Shown here: piece by piece, positions 33,306 to 41,131 of the stretch
Position numbering within the stretch: the first letter of the stretch is position 1
Layout: each line of letters starts with the position of its first letter
Source of the DNA: Ohtaekwangia sp.
GTDB lineage: Bacteria > Bacteroidota > Bacteroidia > Cytophagales > Cyclobacteriaceae
Length of the DNA stretch: 64,000 bases
Assembly (NCBI GenBank): GCA_021155195.1
Contig: JAJNPV010000021.1
Location: 425,149 to 489,148 of the forward strand
Reading direction: 5' to 3'
The notes under the pieces: model-generated
Database searches by the model: none
Seen by the model: the letters and a program-made list of their open reading frames with translations, nothing else
Told to the model about the DNA's origin: nothing
Position numbers and translations under genes: made by a program

Positions 33306-34598
33306 TTGAATTCATCCAGCAAAATTTCAAGTGTAGTTCTCTGGTCGGTAATCTCTGCTGCCTTTATTGGTCCGGGTACAATTACTACAGCCATCACGGC
33401 TGGTTCTCTTTTTCAAATTCAACTGCTTTGGGCTGTACTGTTTGCCACCATTGCTTGCATTTTCTTACAGGAAGTTTCAGCACGCATTACCATAGCCAGC
33501 GGGCTCACGTTTGGTCAGACGCTTGCACAGAAATATGGAGGCAACAGTCGCTGGATTAAGTGGATGGTGGCGATGCCCGTCTTGTTGGGTTGCGCTGCCT
33601 ATGAGGCCGGAAATATTTTAGGCGCGGTATCGGGCATCTCTTTATTAGTACCCGGAGATGGAAAATGGTTTACCATTGCCATTACAATTTTTGCCGGTAT
33701 TATACTATGGAACGGTGGAAGCAAAACTCTTTCACTCTTGATGACAGCATTGGTAGGCATCATGGGAATAGCTTTTTTAACATTGGCAGTACAAACGGAT
33801 TTTTCTTTTATCGAGATAATAAAGTCTTCAGTTGTTCCAACCATTCCAAAAGAAGGTGAGTGGTTAGCACTCGCACTCATCGGCACAACCATTGTGCCCT
33901 ACAGTATTTTTATTGGTTCGGCCATCAGTAAAGGAAATACGGTTCCGCTCATGCGGATTGGATTGTCAATCTCGGTAATTATTGGCGGGCTCATCACTGC
34001 CTGGATTATGATTGCAGGTTCGATGACGGGAAGCTTCTCTTCTTTTGGTGAGTTGGCAGCTAACCTAAGAGATAAAATGGGAGTTGTTGGAAGTAGCGCC
34101 TTGGGGTTAGGCTTGTTTGCAGCGGGACTTTCTTCAGCCATCACTTCTCCCTACGCAGCTTCATTAATTGCATCCACTGTGTTAGGTGCAGAAAATAAAA
34201 AAACTGTTCGTGCTGTGTGGATGGGTGTGCTGTTAATTGGTTTTCTCTTTGGAATCAGTGGCATAAAACCAATACCGGTTATTCTTGCCGTGCAGGCATT
34301 GAATGGATTTGTGTTACCCCTTCTGGCTTACTTTCTAATTTTGTTGGTGAATGATAAAACTGTAATTCCTTCTGCCCACAGGCACGCAATCTGGTTTGAT
34401 TGTATTCTGATTTGCATTTTTGGTGCAACGCTGCTGATTGGATTGAATAATGTGGACAAAGCGATTACCACCGGGTTTAATCTGGCTGCTAGTCACCTCG
34501 AAGTAGTGCTTGTGATCACGGGGTTAGCATTGGTGGTTGTGATTGTACAACTTATTAATGCGAAGAAGATTAACCGCAAAGACGCAAGGGCGCAATGA
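33306..34598 (+). CDS. NRAMP-family transporter with altered metal-binding motifs
   Basis: 430 residues, about eleven membrane segments. The first helix carries GPGTITT (22-28) where canonical NRAMP has DPGN: the metal-ligating Asp and Asn are Gly and Thr. The sixth helix has VPYSIFIGS where the MPH motif is expected, so Met and His are also lost. It is therefore an NRAMP-related member with different selectivity, not a proven Mn/Fe importer. The start is TTG at 33306; no ATG or GTG precedes the first helix. The last about ten codons and the stop lie inside a dispersed repeat (34570-34654), so the tail INRKDARAQ is repeat-derived. Confidence 0.88.
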   Translation: MNSSSKISSVVLWSVISAAFIGPGTITTAITAGSLFQIQLLWAVLFATIACIFLQEVSARITIASGLTFGQTLAQKYGGNSRWIKWMVAMPVLLGCAAYEAGNILGAVSGISLLVPGDGKWFTIAITIFAGIILWNGGSKTLSLLMTALVGIMGIAFLTLAVQTDFSFIEIIKSSVVPTIPKEGEWLALALIGTTIVPYSIFIGSAISKGNTVPLMRIGLSISVIIGGLITAWIMIAGSMTGSFSSFGELAANLRDKMGVVGSSALGLGLFAAGLSSAITSPYAASLIASTVLGAENKKTVRAVWMGVLLIGFLFGISGIKPIPVILAVQALNGFVLPLLAYFLILLVNDKTVIPSAHRHAIWFDCILICIFGATLLIGLNNVDKAITTGFNLAASHLEVVLVITGLALVVVIVQLINAKKINRKDARAQ

Positions 34599-34654
34599 AA
34601 CTTTGCTTTGCGTCTTGGCGCCCCTGCCTACCGGTCAGGCAGGTCTGCGGTTAA
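34570..34654. repeat. CCGCAAAG / TCTGCGGTTAA repeat with a nested palindrome
   Basis: Left arm TTAACCGCAAAGACGCAAGG and right arm GTCTGCGGTTAA, with CTTTGCGTCTTGGCG inside. A second palindrome (CCTGCCTACCGGTCAGGCAGG less its mismatch, at 34623-34643) is inserted just before the right arm. The left arm supplies the stop codon of the NRAMP-like gene. Confidence 0.7.
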
Positions 34655-34658
34655 AAAA

Positions 34659-35390
34659 TTATTTCACCTTGATATTCAGTAACTCAATCTTGCTGAGTTC
34701 TTTCAACTTGCTTTCTTTATAAAGATCTTCGAGTCCGGTAATCTTTGTATCGGTTGTTGGTTGATAATTAATGTAATCGAAAAACGTAATACCGTTTACT
34801 TTTCTGAGATTGTGGGCTTTACGAAACCGATACTCAAGTCCTTTTCCCTCATCAAAGGAGTAGGCCAGGTAGTCAATAACAAAATCTTTCTTGTTAATCC
34901 AATAGATAAATACATCTTCAAAATCTTCGCCACCCCCTTCTTCTCCAAAAGAAATTTCAACTACATACTGCTCCTTACCTTCCAATTGTGTTTCCCCCAG
35001 GAATTTTTTTCTTACCGAAGCATCATTCAATCCATAAGGGAGTAAAGCAAAATAAATAACTGAATTTACGGAGGAAGTATATTTGACCCTCATGGAATCA
35101 ACAACCTCCACCGCAGTGCCATTTATTTCTCTTTTAAATCCATCATTGGAAAGAAAATCATGCGTTGTATTTGCTGAGTCTTTAGTGATCCTTTCATAGG
35201 TGTAAAGTCCGCCTTTGCGGGTAGAGACATAATGGCGACCGCGGAAATCAAATTCGATCCTTGCATCTAAATACTTATCACCACCAGAGGCTGCAATCGC
35301 TTTATCAATAATTTTTTGCGGATCGGTGAGGTTGCTGTTACATGACGTTATCAGAATTGCCGCAAGACAAATGAGAATTAAGTTCTTCAT
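34659..35390 (-). CDS. Lipoprotein of unknown function, 243 residues
   Basis: The lipoprotein signal ends LITSC (Cys17). The mature chain is strand-rich with DPQKIIDKAIAASGGDKYL near the N-terminus, then FDFRGRHYVSTRKGG and a VDSMRVKYTSSVNSVIYFALLP segment. The C-terminal half has VFIYWINKKDFVIDYLAYSF and FFDYINYQPTTD. The pattern resembles LolA/LolB-like beta-half-barrel lipoproteins and the Bacteroidota DUF6503 group; the assignment is by eye. It starts 8 bases after the stop of the arginase-fold gene on the same strand, so the two are probably co-transcribed. Confidence 0.75.
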   Translation of the reverse strand: MKNLILICLAAILITSCNSNLTDPQKIIDKAIAASGGDKYLDARIEFDFRGRHYVSTRKGGLYTYERITKDSANTTHDFLSNDGFKREINGTAVEVVDSMRVKYTSSVNSVIYFALLPYGLNDASVRKKFLGETQLEGKEQYVVEISFGEEGGGEDFEDVFIYWINKKDFVIDYLAYSFDEGKGLEYRFRKAHNLRKVNGITFFDYINYQPTTDTKITGLEDLYKESKLKELSKIELLNIKVK

Positions 35391-35398
35391 AATAAAAA

Positions 35399-36559
35399 TT
35401 AAATCAATTTCGCCAAGGTGCTGATGTAGCGTTCAGGGATCTCACCTTTAGTGGCCGTTTGGTAATCCGTATAACTGCAGGGGATAATACTATTTCGTTG
35501 ATAGCGCGCACCGGGTTGATGATAAGCAACTTCCAGCCACCACTTCTCGGTTACTTTACTTTTGTAGAACGTAAGAGTTTCAGGCTCCACTGGCATGGAG
35601 ACAACGTATTTCAAAAAATCATTGCTCTTAAAGCTGTGTTCATTTTTACGATGATAAAACCCTTCAATGAAATACCAAATCATAGTAGCTACTACCGAGG
35701 CCGTCTTCTTATTGCTATCATCATGATTCGGATTGTATTCGTAAAAACCAGCCGAACTTAGCTTTTCATTCATACCGGCATACCAGCAAAGTTGGCACGC
35801 TTCTTCACCTGTTAAGCCAAAGGGTTGCGAGTTTCCATTGCCCGGAGCGTCACTTGATCGAATCGCAGTAATATCAAACGAAAGTAAATCGGCATTGCGA
35901 ATAGCGGGCTCCATCTCAGCCAGGTTCGTGCGCATCTGCCCAACGCGGAAGGCTTCAAAGTATAGCTTTTCTAAAATAGCAACCGAGGAAGAATCAATCA
36001 GATAAAGTTGATGCGCGAGGTGGGTGTAGCTAAGCAGATAGTTAGGCTCGTGCAACAAAATTCTATGAATGTGTTGGTTTGCTTTAGGAGCTTCTTTGTT
36101 ATCATCCAAATCAAGAAACGCATCAATGTTTAAAAGACTGATCAACTTCTCCATTTCTTCATAGCCACGATACTGTCCGTAATCAAGGTCGTGCGTACCG
36201 CCCAGGATTAAAGGCATTACATTGTTCTCCAATAAAATTCTGCATACCTCGCTTACGCGAACATACGTTTCGTCTAAGTCAACACCCGGGTTTAGATTAC
36301 CCAGATCGACAATACGGTACGAGCCATTTCCCTTCTTAAGGTTGTATAATTTTTTTCGGATTTCATCTGGACCTTTTGCACAACCTTTGTTTGTTTCAGT
36401 ACCACGCTCTTCCTTTACTCCAAACATGGCAATGTGCATGTTCCTGAAGTCGGGCATTTTATCACCAAATACCTTTATGCTTTTAAAAAGCGAATTGGCA
36501 GGGTAGGACTTATTGTAAATTGATTCATCAATAGGTGAGAAGAGAATGGTTAAATCCAT
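35399..36559 (-). CDS. Arginase/formimidoylglutamase-fold protein with eroded metal ligands
   Basis: 386 residues from the ATG at 36559 (a TTG 9 bases earlier also fits). Ureohydrolase-fold landmarks: MHIAMFGVKEERGTETNKG, LILGGTHDLDYG, IDAFLDLDDN and LLSFDITAIRSSDAPG. In active ureohydrolases the second is GGDHS/GGxHD, the third DAHxDxxD and the fourth SxDxDxxDP. Here the His in DAH is Phe and the second Asp of SxDxD is Thr-Ala, so at least two metal ligands are missing. It may be catalytically altered or bind a single metal. Bacteroidota homologues are often named formimidoylglutamase; no hut genes are next to it. Confidence 0.8.
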   Translation of the reverse strand: MDLTILFSPIDESIYNKSYPANSLFKSIKVFGDKMPDFRNMHIAMFGVKEERGTETNKGCAKGPDEIRKKLYNLKKGNGSYRIVDLGNLNPGVDLDETYVRVSEVCRILLENNVMPLILGGTHDLDYGQYRGYEEMEKLISLLNIDAFLDLDDNKEAPKANQHIHRILLHEPNYLLSYTHLAHQLYLIDSSSVAILEKLYFEAFRVGQMRTNLAEMEPAIRNADLLSFDITAIRSSDAPGNGNSQPFGLTGEEACQLCWYAGMNEKLSSAGFYEYNPNHDDSNKKTASVVATMIWYFIEGFYHRKNEHSFKSNDFLKYVVSMPVEPETLTFYKSKVTEKWWLEVAYHQPGARYQRNSIIPCSYTDYQTATKGEIPERYISTLAKLI

Positions 36560-36592
36560 GGGCTTCAAATTATCGGTGAAGATAGAAATAAA

Positions 36593-36620
36593 AAGGGAGA
36601 GAACATTTGTTCTCTCCCTT
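36593..36620 (-). terminator. Terminator of the beta-barrel gene at 36641
   Basis: Hairpin AAGGGAGAGAAC (36593-36604) / GTTCTCTCCCTT (36609-36620), loop ATTT. On the minus strand it is followed by TTTATTTC. Confidence 0.85.
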
Positions 36621-36640
36621 CCCTCAAAATAGAATCAATT

Positions 36641-37726
36641 TTAAAATCGATAGGTATACGAAACAGAAATAAGATAGTCGGCAAATGCGGCATCACCATG
36701 CTGGTAGGTGCCGGTAACCTCCGTTCTTTGTTTATCAAGTACACTTTGGGTGCGATTTCTTACTAAAGCAACTGGACAGTTTAACCCAAGACCATGTTTT
36801 CCAAAGTTATAATTTACCGAGGGTTCTATCGAAAGAATATATCCGGGCCTTCTGAACCCATCACTCTTTCCAATTATATCCTCAACAGCCACCCCTTCAT
36901 ACCGGGCACCTACAGCAACTCTTATGTCGTTAAGAAAGGAGTAACTGGCTCCTGCCCTAATGAGAAATTGATCGGGAACTGAGAACTCGTTTGAAAGTGG
37001 AATCCCGTTGGTAAGGTTTGGACTGCGAGTTGTTCCATTCGTATTTCTTGGATTGATTAAGTATAAACCAGAAGCATATGCCTGGATTCTATTTGAAATT
37101 TGCTGAGTAAAAGCAAATTCTAACGTTACTCCAAATCCGCCATCACCTGGTTGAATAGATTGATCTACTGCAAGTTGCACGAGTGTATCGGGTTGTTCTA
37201 CGCCTCGTTTATGGAAATAGTCCTGATAGTTATAGTTTCCAGTTGGAAGTTTTAAGCCTGCACCAACAGTCATATGAGTTTTATAACTATTTGGAAACAG
37301 ATTATAATAACTCGCTATACGCATATCGCCCAGTCCGCTTGAAGAAGTGTGATACCGCTCTCCGCTGTTATTTCCCTTGTGTTCGTATAAAGATGATCGA
37401 TCAATATTGAGATAGGGAATGGTTAGCGAAACAGCCCATCGGCTGTTTGCTTGGTACGATAAACCTATCAATATGGAGTTATCATGATTAATCACTTGAG
37501 TCCCGTTCTCAACACGTTCTCTCTCTTCATGACTGCCACGAAAGTGTTTGTATGATTTAAAATACCGATAGTTTAAATTGAGTTGCCAACCAGCACGCAC
37601 TGTGCTATCGCTTGTTAATGAGCAACTCGACATGTTACGAACAGCCACACATCCCTGAGCAACCGATCGGGAAGAACTAAAACTCAGAAACAGAAATACT
37701 AAAATCGCATAGATATAAATTTTCAT
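36641..37726 (-). CDS. Outer-membrane beta-barrel protein of unknown substrate
   Basis: 361 residues. A signal peptide (about 24 residues, ending RSVAQ) precedes a short Cys-containing stretch (GCVAVRNMSSC). Alternating amphipathic strands follow throughout (GWQLNLNYRYFKSYKHF, SILIGLSYQANSRWAVSLTIPY, MTVGAGLKLPTGNYNY), ending in the aromatic terminus SVSYTYRF that the BAM machinery recognises. The GLGDMRIASYYNLF and KLPTGNYNYQDYF motifs resemble the barrel family often annotated as transporter or phenol-degradation MetA-like. The substrate is unknown. Terminator after it; single-gene unit. Confidence 0.82.
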   Translation of the reverse strand: MKIYIYAILVFLFLSFSSSRSVAQGCVAVRNMSSCSLTSDSTVRAGWQLNLNYRYFKSYKHFRGSHEERERVENGTQVINHDNSILIGLSYQANSRWAVSLTIPYLNIDRSSLYEHKGNNSGERYHTSSSGLGDMRIASYYNLFPNSYKTHMTVGAGLKLPTGNYNYQDYFHKRGVEQPDTLVQLAVDQSIQPGDGGFGVTLEFAFTQQISNRIQAYASGLYLINPRNTNGTTRSPNLTNGIPLSNEFSVPDQFLIRAGASYSFLNDIRVAVGARYEGVAVEDIIGKSDGFRRPGYILSIEPSVNYNFGKHGLGLNCPVALVRNRTQSVLDKQRTEVTGTYQHGDAAFADYLISVSYTYRF

Positions 37727-37827
37727 ATAATTTTCTTAAGAGGTTTGATCAAATAGTTAATTGAAACCGTCAGGCATCACAAGCAAGACCAATCGAGCTG
37801 GGTAATGTATGACTGCAAAAAATGTGA

Positions 37828-38370
37828 TTAGCTAAGTTGATCAGGTGGTGGCGAAAAGACAGGGGTAGTCTGATCGAGTAAGGGAAAGATATGAGAGGTT
37901 AATGGAAGGGAAACCATCCATCCATATCCAGAGGTAATCTCGCTTAGTGTGGTGACATCAAAATCAGAAATAAATTTAACTGCAGAATGAAGGGGTGATT
38001 TTGGTGACGTGGCATCGTTTGATAGTTTAGAAAAATCTTGCAACGCGGTAGAAATTCTTTTCGCCTGATTATCATTGTAGCAAACAATCTGAAGCGTATC
38101 TCCTTCCAGCTTATGCTTTACCAATTTATAATGCTGCCCTTCATATTCGAATTCTCCATTTACCCGTTCAAATCCGTTGGTGTAAACAGGATAAGGTAAT
38201 GTGAGTGGAATTTTTAGAGTAACCGTATTGGCCTCGTTGTAATTGTCACTATCAAACTTCTGCTGCATTACATACTTTGCATGATAATCGACTCCTAAAA
38301 AGAATAGATAGTAGCCTCCCAGGTTAAATAGAAAGAGGAGAAGAAGTAATATGGAAAGTAGCTTTTTCAG
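37828..38370 (-). CDS. Membrane-anchored hypothetical protein with damaged or non-standard start
   Basis: About 181 residues. The first in-frame ATG (38268) would skip a clear membrane anchor: upstream codons from a CTG at 38370 read LKKLLSILLLLLFLFNLGG. An ATG at 38392 (MWLK) is one base out of frame. Removing one base from the 5-A run (plus-strand T run 38379-38383) would join it to MWLKIQFLKKLLS. So the true start is either CTG or an ATG disrupted by a one-base insertion. The soluble part is strand-rich (TVTLKIPLTLPYPVYTNGF, GQHYKLVKHKLEGDTLQI) with Pro-rich end SPPPDQLS. Not recognised. It resembles small anchored periplasmic proteins. Confidence 0.65.
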   Translation of the reverse strand: MKKLLSILLLLLFLFNLGGYYLFFLGVDYHAKYVMQQKFDSDNYNEANTVTLKIPLTLPYPVYTNGFERVNGEFEYEGQHYKLVKHKLEGDTLQIVCYNDNQAKRISTALQDFSKLSNDATSPKSPLHSAVKFISDFDVTTLSEITSGYGWMVSLPLTSHIFPLLDQTTPVFSPPPDQLS

Positions 38371-38400
38371 AAATTGGATTTTTAAGCCACATTAAAAATA

Positions 38401-38435
38401 GTAAAAGCCACTTAAATAATCAAAGTGGCTTTTAC
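38401..38435 (-). terminator. Terminator of nqrF
   Basis: Hairpin GTAAAAGCCACTT (38401-38413) / AAGTGGCTTTTAC (38423-38435), perfect 13-base stem. On the minus strand it is followed by TATTTTTAATG. Confidence 0.88.
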
Positions 38436-38459
38436 TGCTATCAGTTGTTAGCTAAAGAT

Positions 38460-39752
38460 TTAGCCTCCAAAGTCGTCAAAACGAACGTTTTCTTTTGGAA
38501 TGCCCATGTCGTCCAACATTTTCAGCACAGCGGCATTCATGAGTGGAGGTCCGCATAAGTAAAACTCTACGTCTTCGGGTGACTTATGTTTACCAAGATA
38601 ATTATCGTATAAACACTTATGGATAAAACCAATATATCCATCACCTTCCGCGTCATCCAAACTTTTATTCACTTTCCAATTGTCTTCTGGAAGCGGTTCA
38701 GACAGACCAATGTAGAATTTGAAATTCGGGAAGTCTTTTTCAATTTTTCTGAAATGCTCTGTATAGAATAATTCCTTCTTCGAGCGACCACCGTACCAGT
38801 AGGAAACTTTGCGGTTTGTCTTTTCTGTATGGAACAAGTGAAAAATCTGCGCACGCAATGGAGCCATACCGGCACCACCACCTACATAAATCATTTCGCG
38901 TTGTGTTTTATTGATATGGAATTCCCCGTAAGGGCCCGAGATAGTTACTTTATCGCCTGGCTTGCGAGAGAATACATACGAGGAACAAATTCCAGGATTT
39001 ACATCCATCCATTTATTGTTGGCACGATCCCACGGTGGCGTTGCAATACGAATGTTAAGCATCACAATGTTTCCTTCTGCAGGGTGGTTTGCCATGGAGT
39101 AAGCACGGAAGATCGGTTCATCATTCTTCATCTTCAATCCCCACAATTTAAACTTATCCCAATCCGATTGAAATACATCTTGCTTGTGACCTAATTCAGG
39201 ATGCGGTGTGATATCCATGGTTGAAAAATCAACATGTACTTTGGGAACATCAATTTGAATATAACCACCGGCCTCAAATTTTAATGTTTCTCCGGGAGGA
39301 AGTTTTACAACAAACTCTTTGATAAAGGTGGATACGTTGTAGTTACTCACCACTTCACATTCCCACTTCTTAATTCCAAAAATTTCCTCTGGGATACGGA
39401 TGTTAAGATCTTGCTTAACCTTTACCTGACAACCGAGGCGTACATTCTCTTTTTGTTCCTGACGGCTTAAGTGACCCACTTCGGTTGGCAACACATCACC
39501 ACCACCCGATTCAACCACACACTTACACATGGCACACGTGCCACCACCTCCACAGGCTGAGGGCAGAAATATTTTTTCGTTGGCCAGGGTTGTTAGCAAG
39601 GTACTTCCAGCGGATACGGTAATCGTTTTTTCGCCATTGATTACCACTGTAACCGGACCCGTCTGAACCAACTTTTTCTGAGCAAAAATCAATAATGCAA
39701 CCAACAGCATGATAACTGCGGTAAAGGCGACAATAGAAGACAATATCAACAT
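38460..39752 (-). CDS. nqrF: Na+-translocating NADH:quinone reductase subunit F
   Basis: 430 residues. One N-terminal membrane segment (about 4-25) precedes a plant-type 2Fe-2S domain with Cys67, Cys73, Cys76 (ACGGGGTCAMC) and Cys108 (RLGCQV). The FAD domain shows RAYSMANHP and the NADH domain shows YVGGGAGMAPLRAQ and FYLCGPPLMN. It ends in the NqrF-type FDDFGG. NqrF takes electrons from NADH at the cytoplasmic face of the Na+-NQR complex. nqrA-E normally lie in one operon with it; none is present in this window. It has its own candidate promoter and a strong terminator. Confidence 0.96.
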   Translation of the reverse strand: MLILSSIVAFTAVIMLLVALLIFAQKKLVQTGPVTVVINGEKTITVSAGSTLLTTLANEKIFLPSACGGGGTCAMCKCVVESGGGDVLPTEVGHLSRQEQKENVRLGCQVKVKQDLNIRIPEEIFGIKKWECEVVSNYNVSTFIKEFVVKLPPGETLKFEAGGYIQIDVPKVHVDFSTMDITPHPELGHKQDVFQSDWDKFKLWGLKMKNDEPIFRAYSMANHPAEGNIVMLNIRIATPPWDRANNKWMDVNPGICSSYVFSRKPGDKVTISGPYGEFHINKTQREMIYVGGGAGMAPLRAQIFHLFHTEKTNRKVSYWYGGRSKKELFYTEHFRKIEKDFPNFKFYIGLSEPLPEDNWKVNKSLDDAEGDGYIGFIHKCLYDNYLGKHKSPEDVEFYLCGPPLMNAAVLKMLDDMGIPKENVRFDDFGG

Positions 39753-39778
39753 GGATAAAAGGAATTAATCTTGGGCTA

Positions 39779-39786
39779 CAAATATA
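39779..39786 (-). promoter_or_regulatory. Candidate -7 element for nqrF
   Basis: Minus-strand TATATTTG matches TANNTTTG 27 bases before the ATG. The nearest TTG upstream is about 27 bases away, longer than usual, so the -33 box is unclear. Confidence 0.4.
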
Positions 39787-39853
39787 GGAATCAGAGCTAA
39801 AAGACCCATTTAACAATGGCTAAAATTCCCGAGATTCCTATGCTTATAACAAA

Positions 39854-39875
39854 ACAGCAACCCGAAGGTTGCTGT
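39854..39875 (-). terminator. Terminator of the metY-metX-hom operon
   Basis: Hairpin ACAGCAACC (39854-39862) / GGTTGCTGT (39867-39875), loop CGAA, followed on the minus strand by TTTTG. It lies 30 bases beyond the hom stop. Confidence 0.8.
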
Positions 39876-39904
39876 CAAATTGTTTAAAACTGAATTAAAA
39901 CTTA

Positions 39905-41131
39905 TCAAGCCGATAAACGCTCTATTTTTTCAGAGGCATTGGCTGGAGTTAAATTGGCCTGCGGGGCCAGAATCACACTAATATTATCCCATTCCGACCA
40001 TTCCCTTAGTTTTTCAAGGCGCACGGTTCCCTGTAAATATTGAAACCCATTGCCTTGATATCCACCCTTAAAATTCTCGAAATCTTTGTTGGAGATCAGC
40101 GATCCTTCCGGGAAACTGACAATTACATCCAAAAGAACCTCGTTGGAAAAAGGAAGTCCTTCCCCTTGCGCATATTTTTTATACTCGTAACGATAATCAA
40201 AAGTTAAGGCTGAGATGTCAGAAAGAACTGCGCTTCCTGTAGGATAGCTACCGGCACCTTTCCCAATAAAGACTTGCTTTTCAGCGAAAGCGCCTTCCAC
40301 CAAAACTGCATTGTACTCATTACGCACCGATGCAAGCATATGATCGAGTGGAATAAATTGGGGGGCTACAAATGCGTAGATGTTGCCATCCCTCTTGCTT
40401 GCGTGGGCAACCAGTTTAATGGTTAGATTATTTTCACGCGCGTATTTTAGATCAACCGGTGAAATGTTTTGAATGCCGATGTTAGTAATGTTTTCCGGTT
40501 TTACAAAAACGCCAAACGTGTGAGCAATTGCGATTGTAAGTTTGTACTTCGCATCAAATCCTTTTACGTCAAGAGCCGGATCACTTTCGGCAAAGCCTAA
40601 ATCCTGTGCAGCTTTCAAGGCTTCCAAATAACTCTTCTTTTCTTCAAAAACTTTGGTAAGAATATAATTGGTTGATCCGTTGAAGATACCTTCGATGCTG
40701 GTGATTAAATCGTTATCGTAATACTCTTCCAGATTGCGGAGTATAGGGATACTTCCACACACTGAACCTTCATAGAGAATGGATTTGTCATACTGCTGTT
40801 GCAGATCATAAATTTCCTGCAGGTGTTCGGCTAACATCTTTTTGTTAGCTGTAACTACATGCTTGCCATTGATCACGGACTTCTTTACAATTTCGAATGC
40901 AGCATTGGCATCATCAATCAATTCAACTACCACATCAATTTCGGGATCATTCAGAATATCGTTGGCTTCATATGTAAAGTAGTTTGCGTCAATAATCCGC
41001 GATTTGCTTTTATTCTTAACACATATCTTTTTGATCTCTGCTTTTACTCCGTGGGTTTCATTCAGTACGTGATAAAGGCCTTGCCCAACACATCCAAAAC
41101 CAAACAGACCCAACTTTAATTTCTTCTTCAT
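39905..41131 (-). CDS. hom: Homoserine dehydrogenase
   Basis: Reduces aspartate semialdehyde to homoserine, the branch point to methionine and threonine. 408 residues. The N-terminal NAD(P)-binding fold has GLFGFGCVGQGLY. VVTANKKMLAEH carries the catalytic Lys region. The catalytic domain shows EGSVCGSIPILRNL, GIFNGSTNYIL, GFAESDPALDVKGFDAKYKL and GKGAGSYPTGSAVLSD. The last 70 or so residues (SNKDFENFKGG, NISVILAPQ) could be a reduced ACT-like regulatory domain. Its ATG overlaps the metX stop by 4 bases, so it is the third gene of the met operon. Confidence 0.95.
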   Translation of the reverse strand: MKKKLKLGLFGFGCVGQGLYHVLNETHGVKAEIKKICVKNKSKSRIIDANYFTYEANDILNDPEIDVVVELIDDANAAFEIVKKSVINGKHVVTANKKMLAEHLQEIYDLQQQYDKSILYEGSVCGSIPILRNLEEYYDNDLITSIEGIFNGSTNYILTKVFEEKKSYLEALKAAQDLGFAESDPALDVKGFDAKYKLTIAIAHTFGVFVKPENITNIGIQNISPVDLKYARENNLTIKLVAHASKRDGNIYAFVAPQFIPLDHMLASVRNEYNAVLVEGAFAEKQVFIGKGAGSYPTGSAVLSDISALTFDYRYEYKKYAQGEGLPFSNEVLLDVIVSFPEGSLISNKDFENFKGGYQGNGFQYLQGTVRLEKLREWSEWDNISVILAPQANLTPANASEKIERLSA

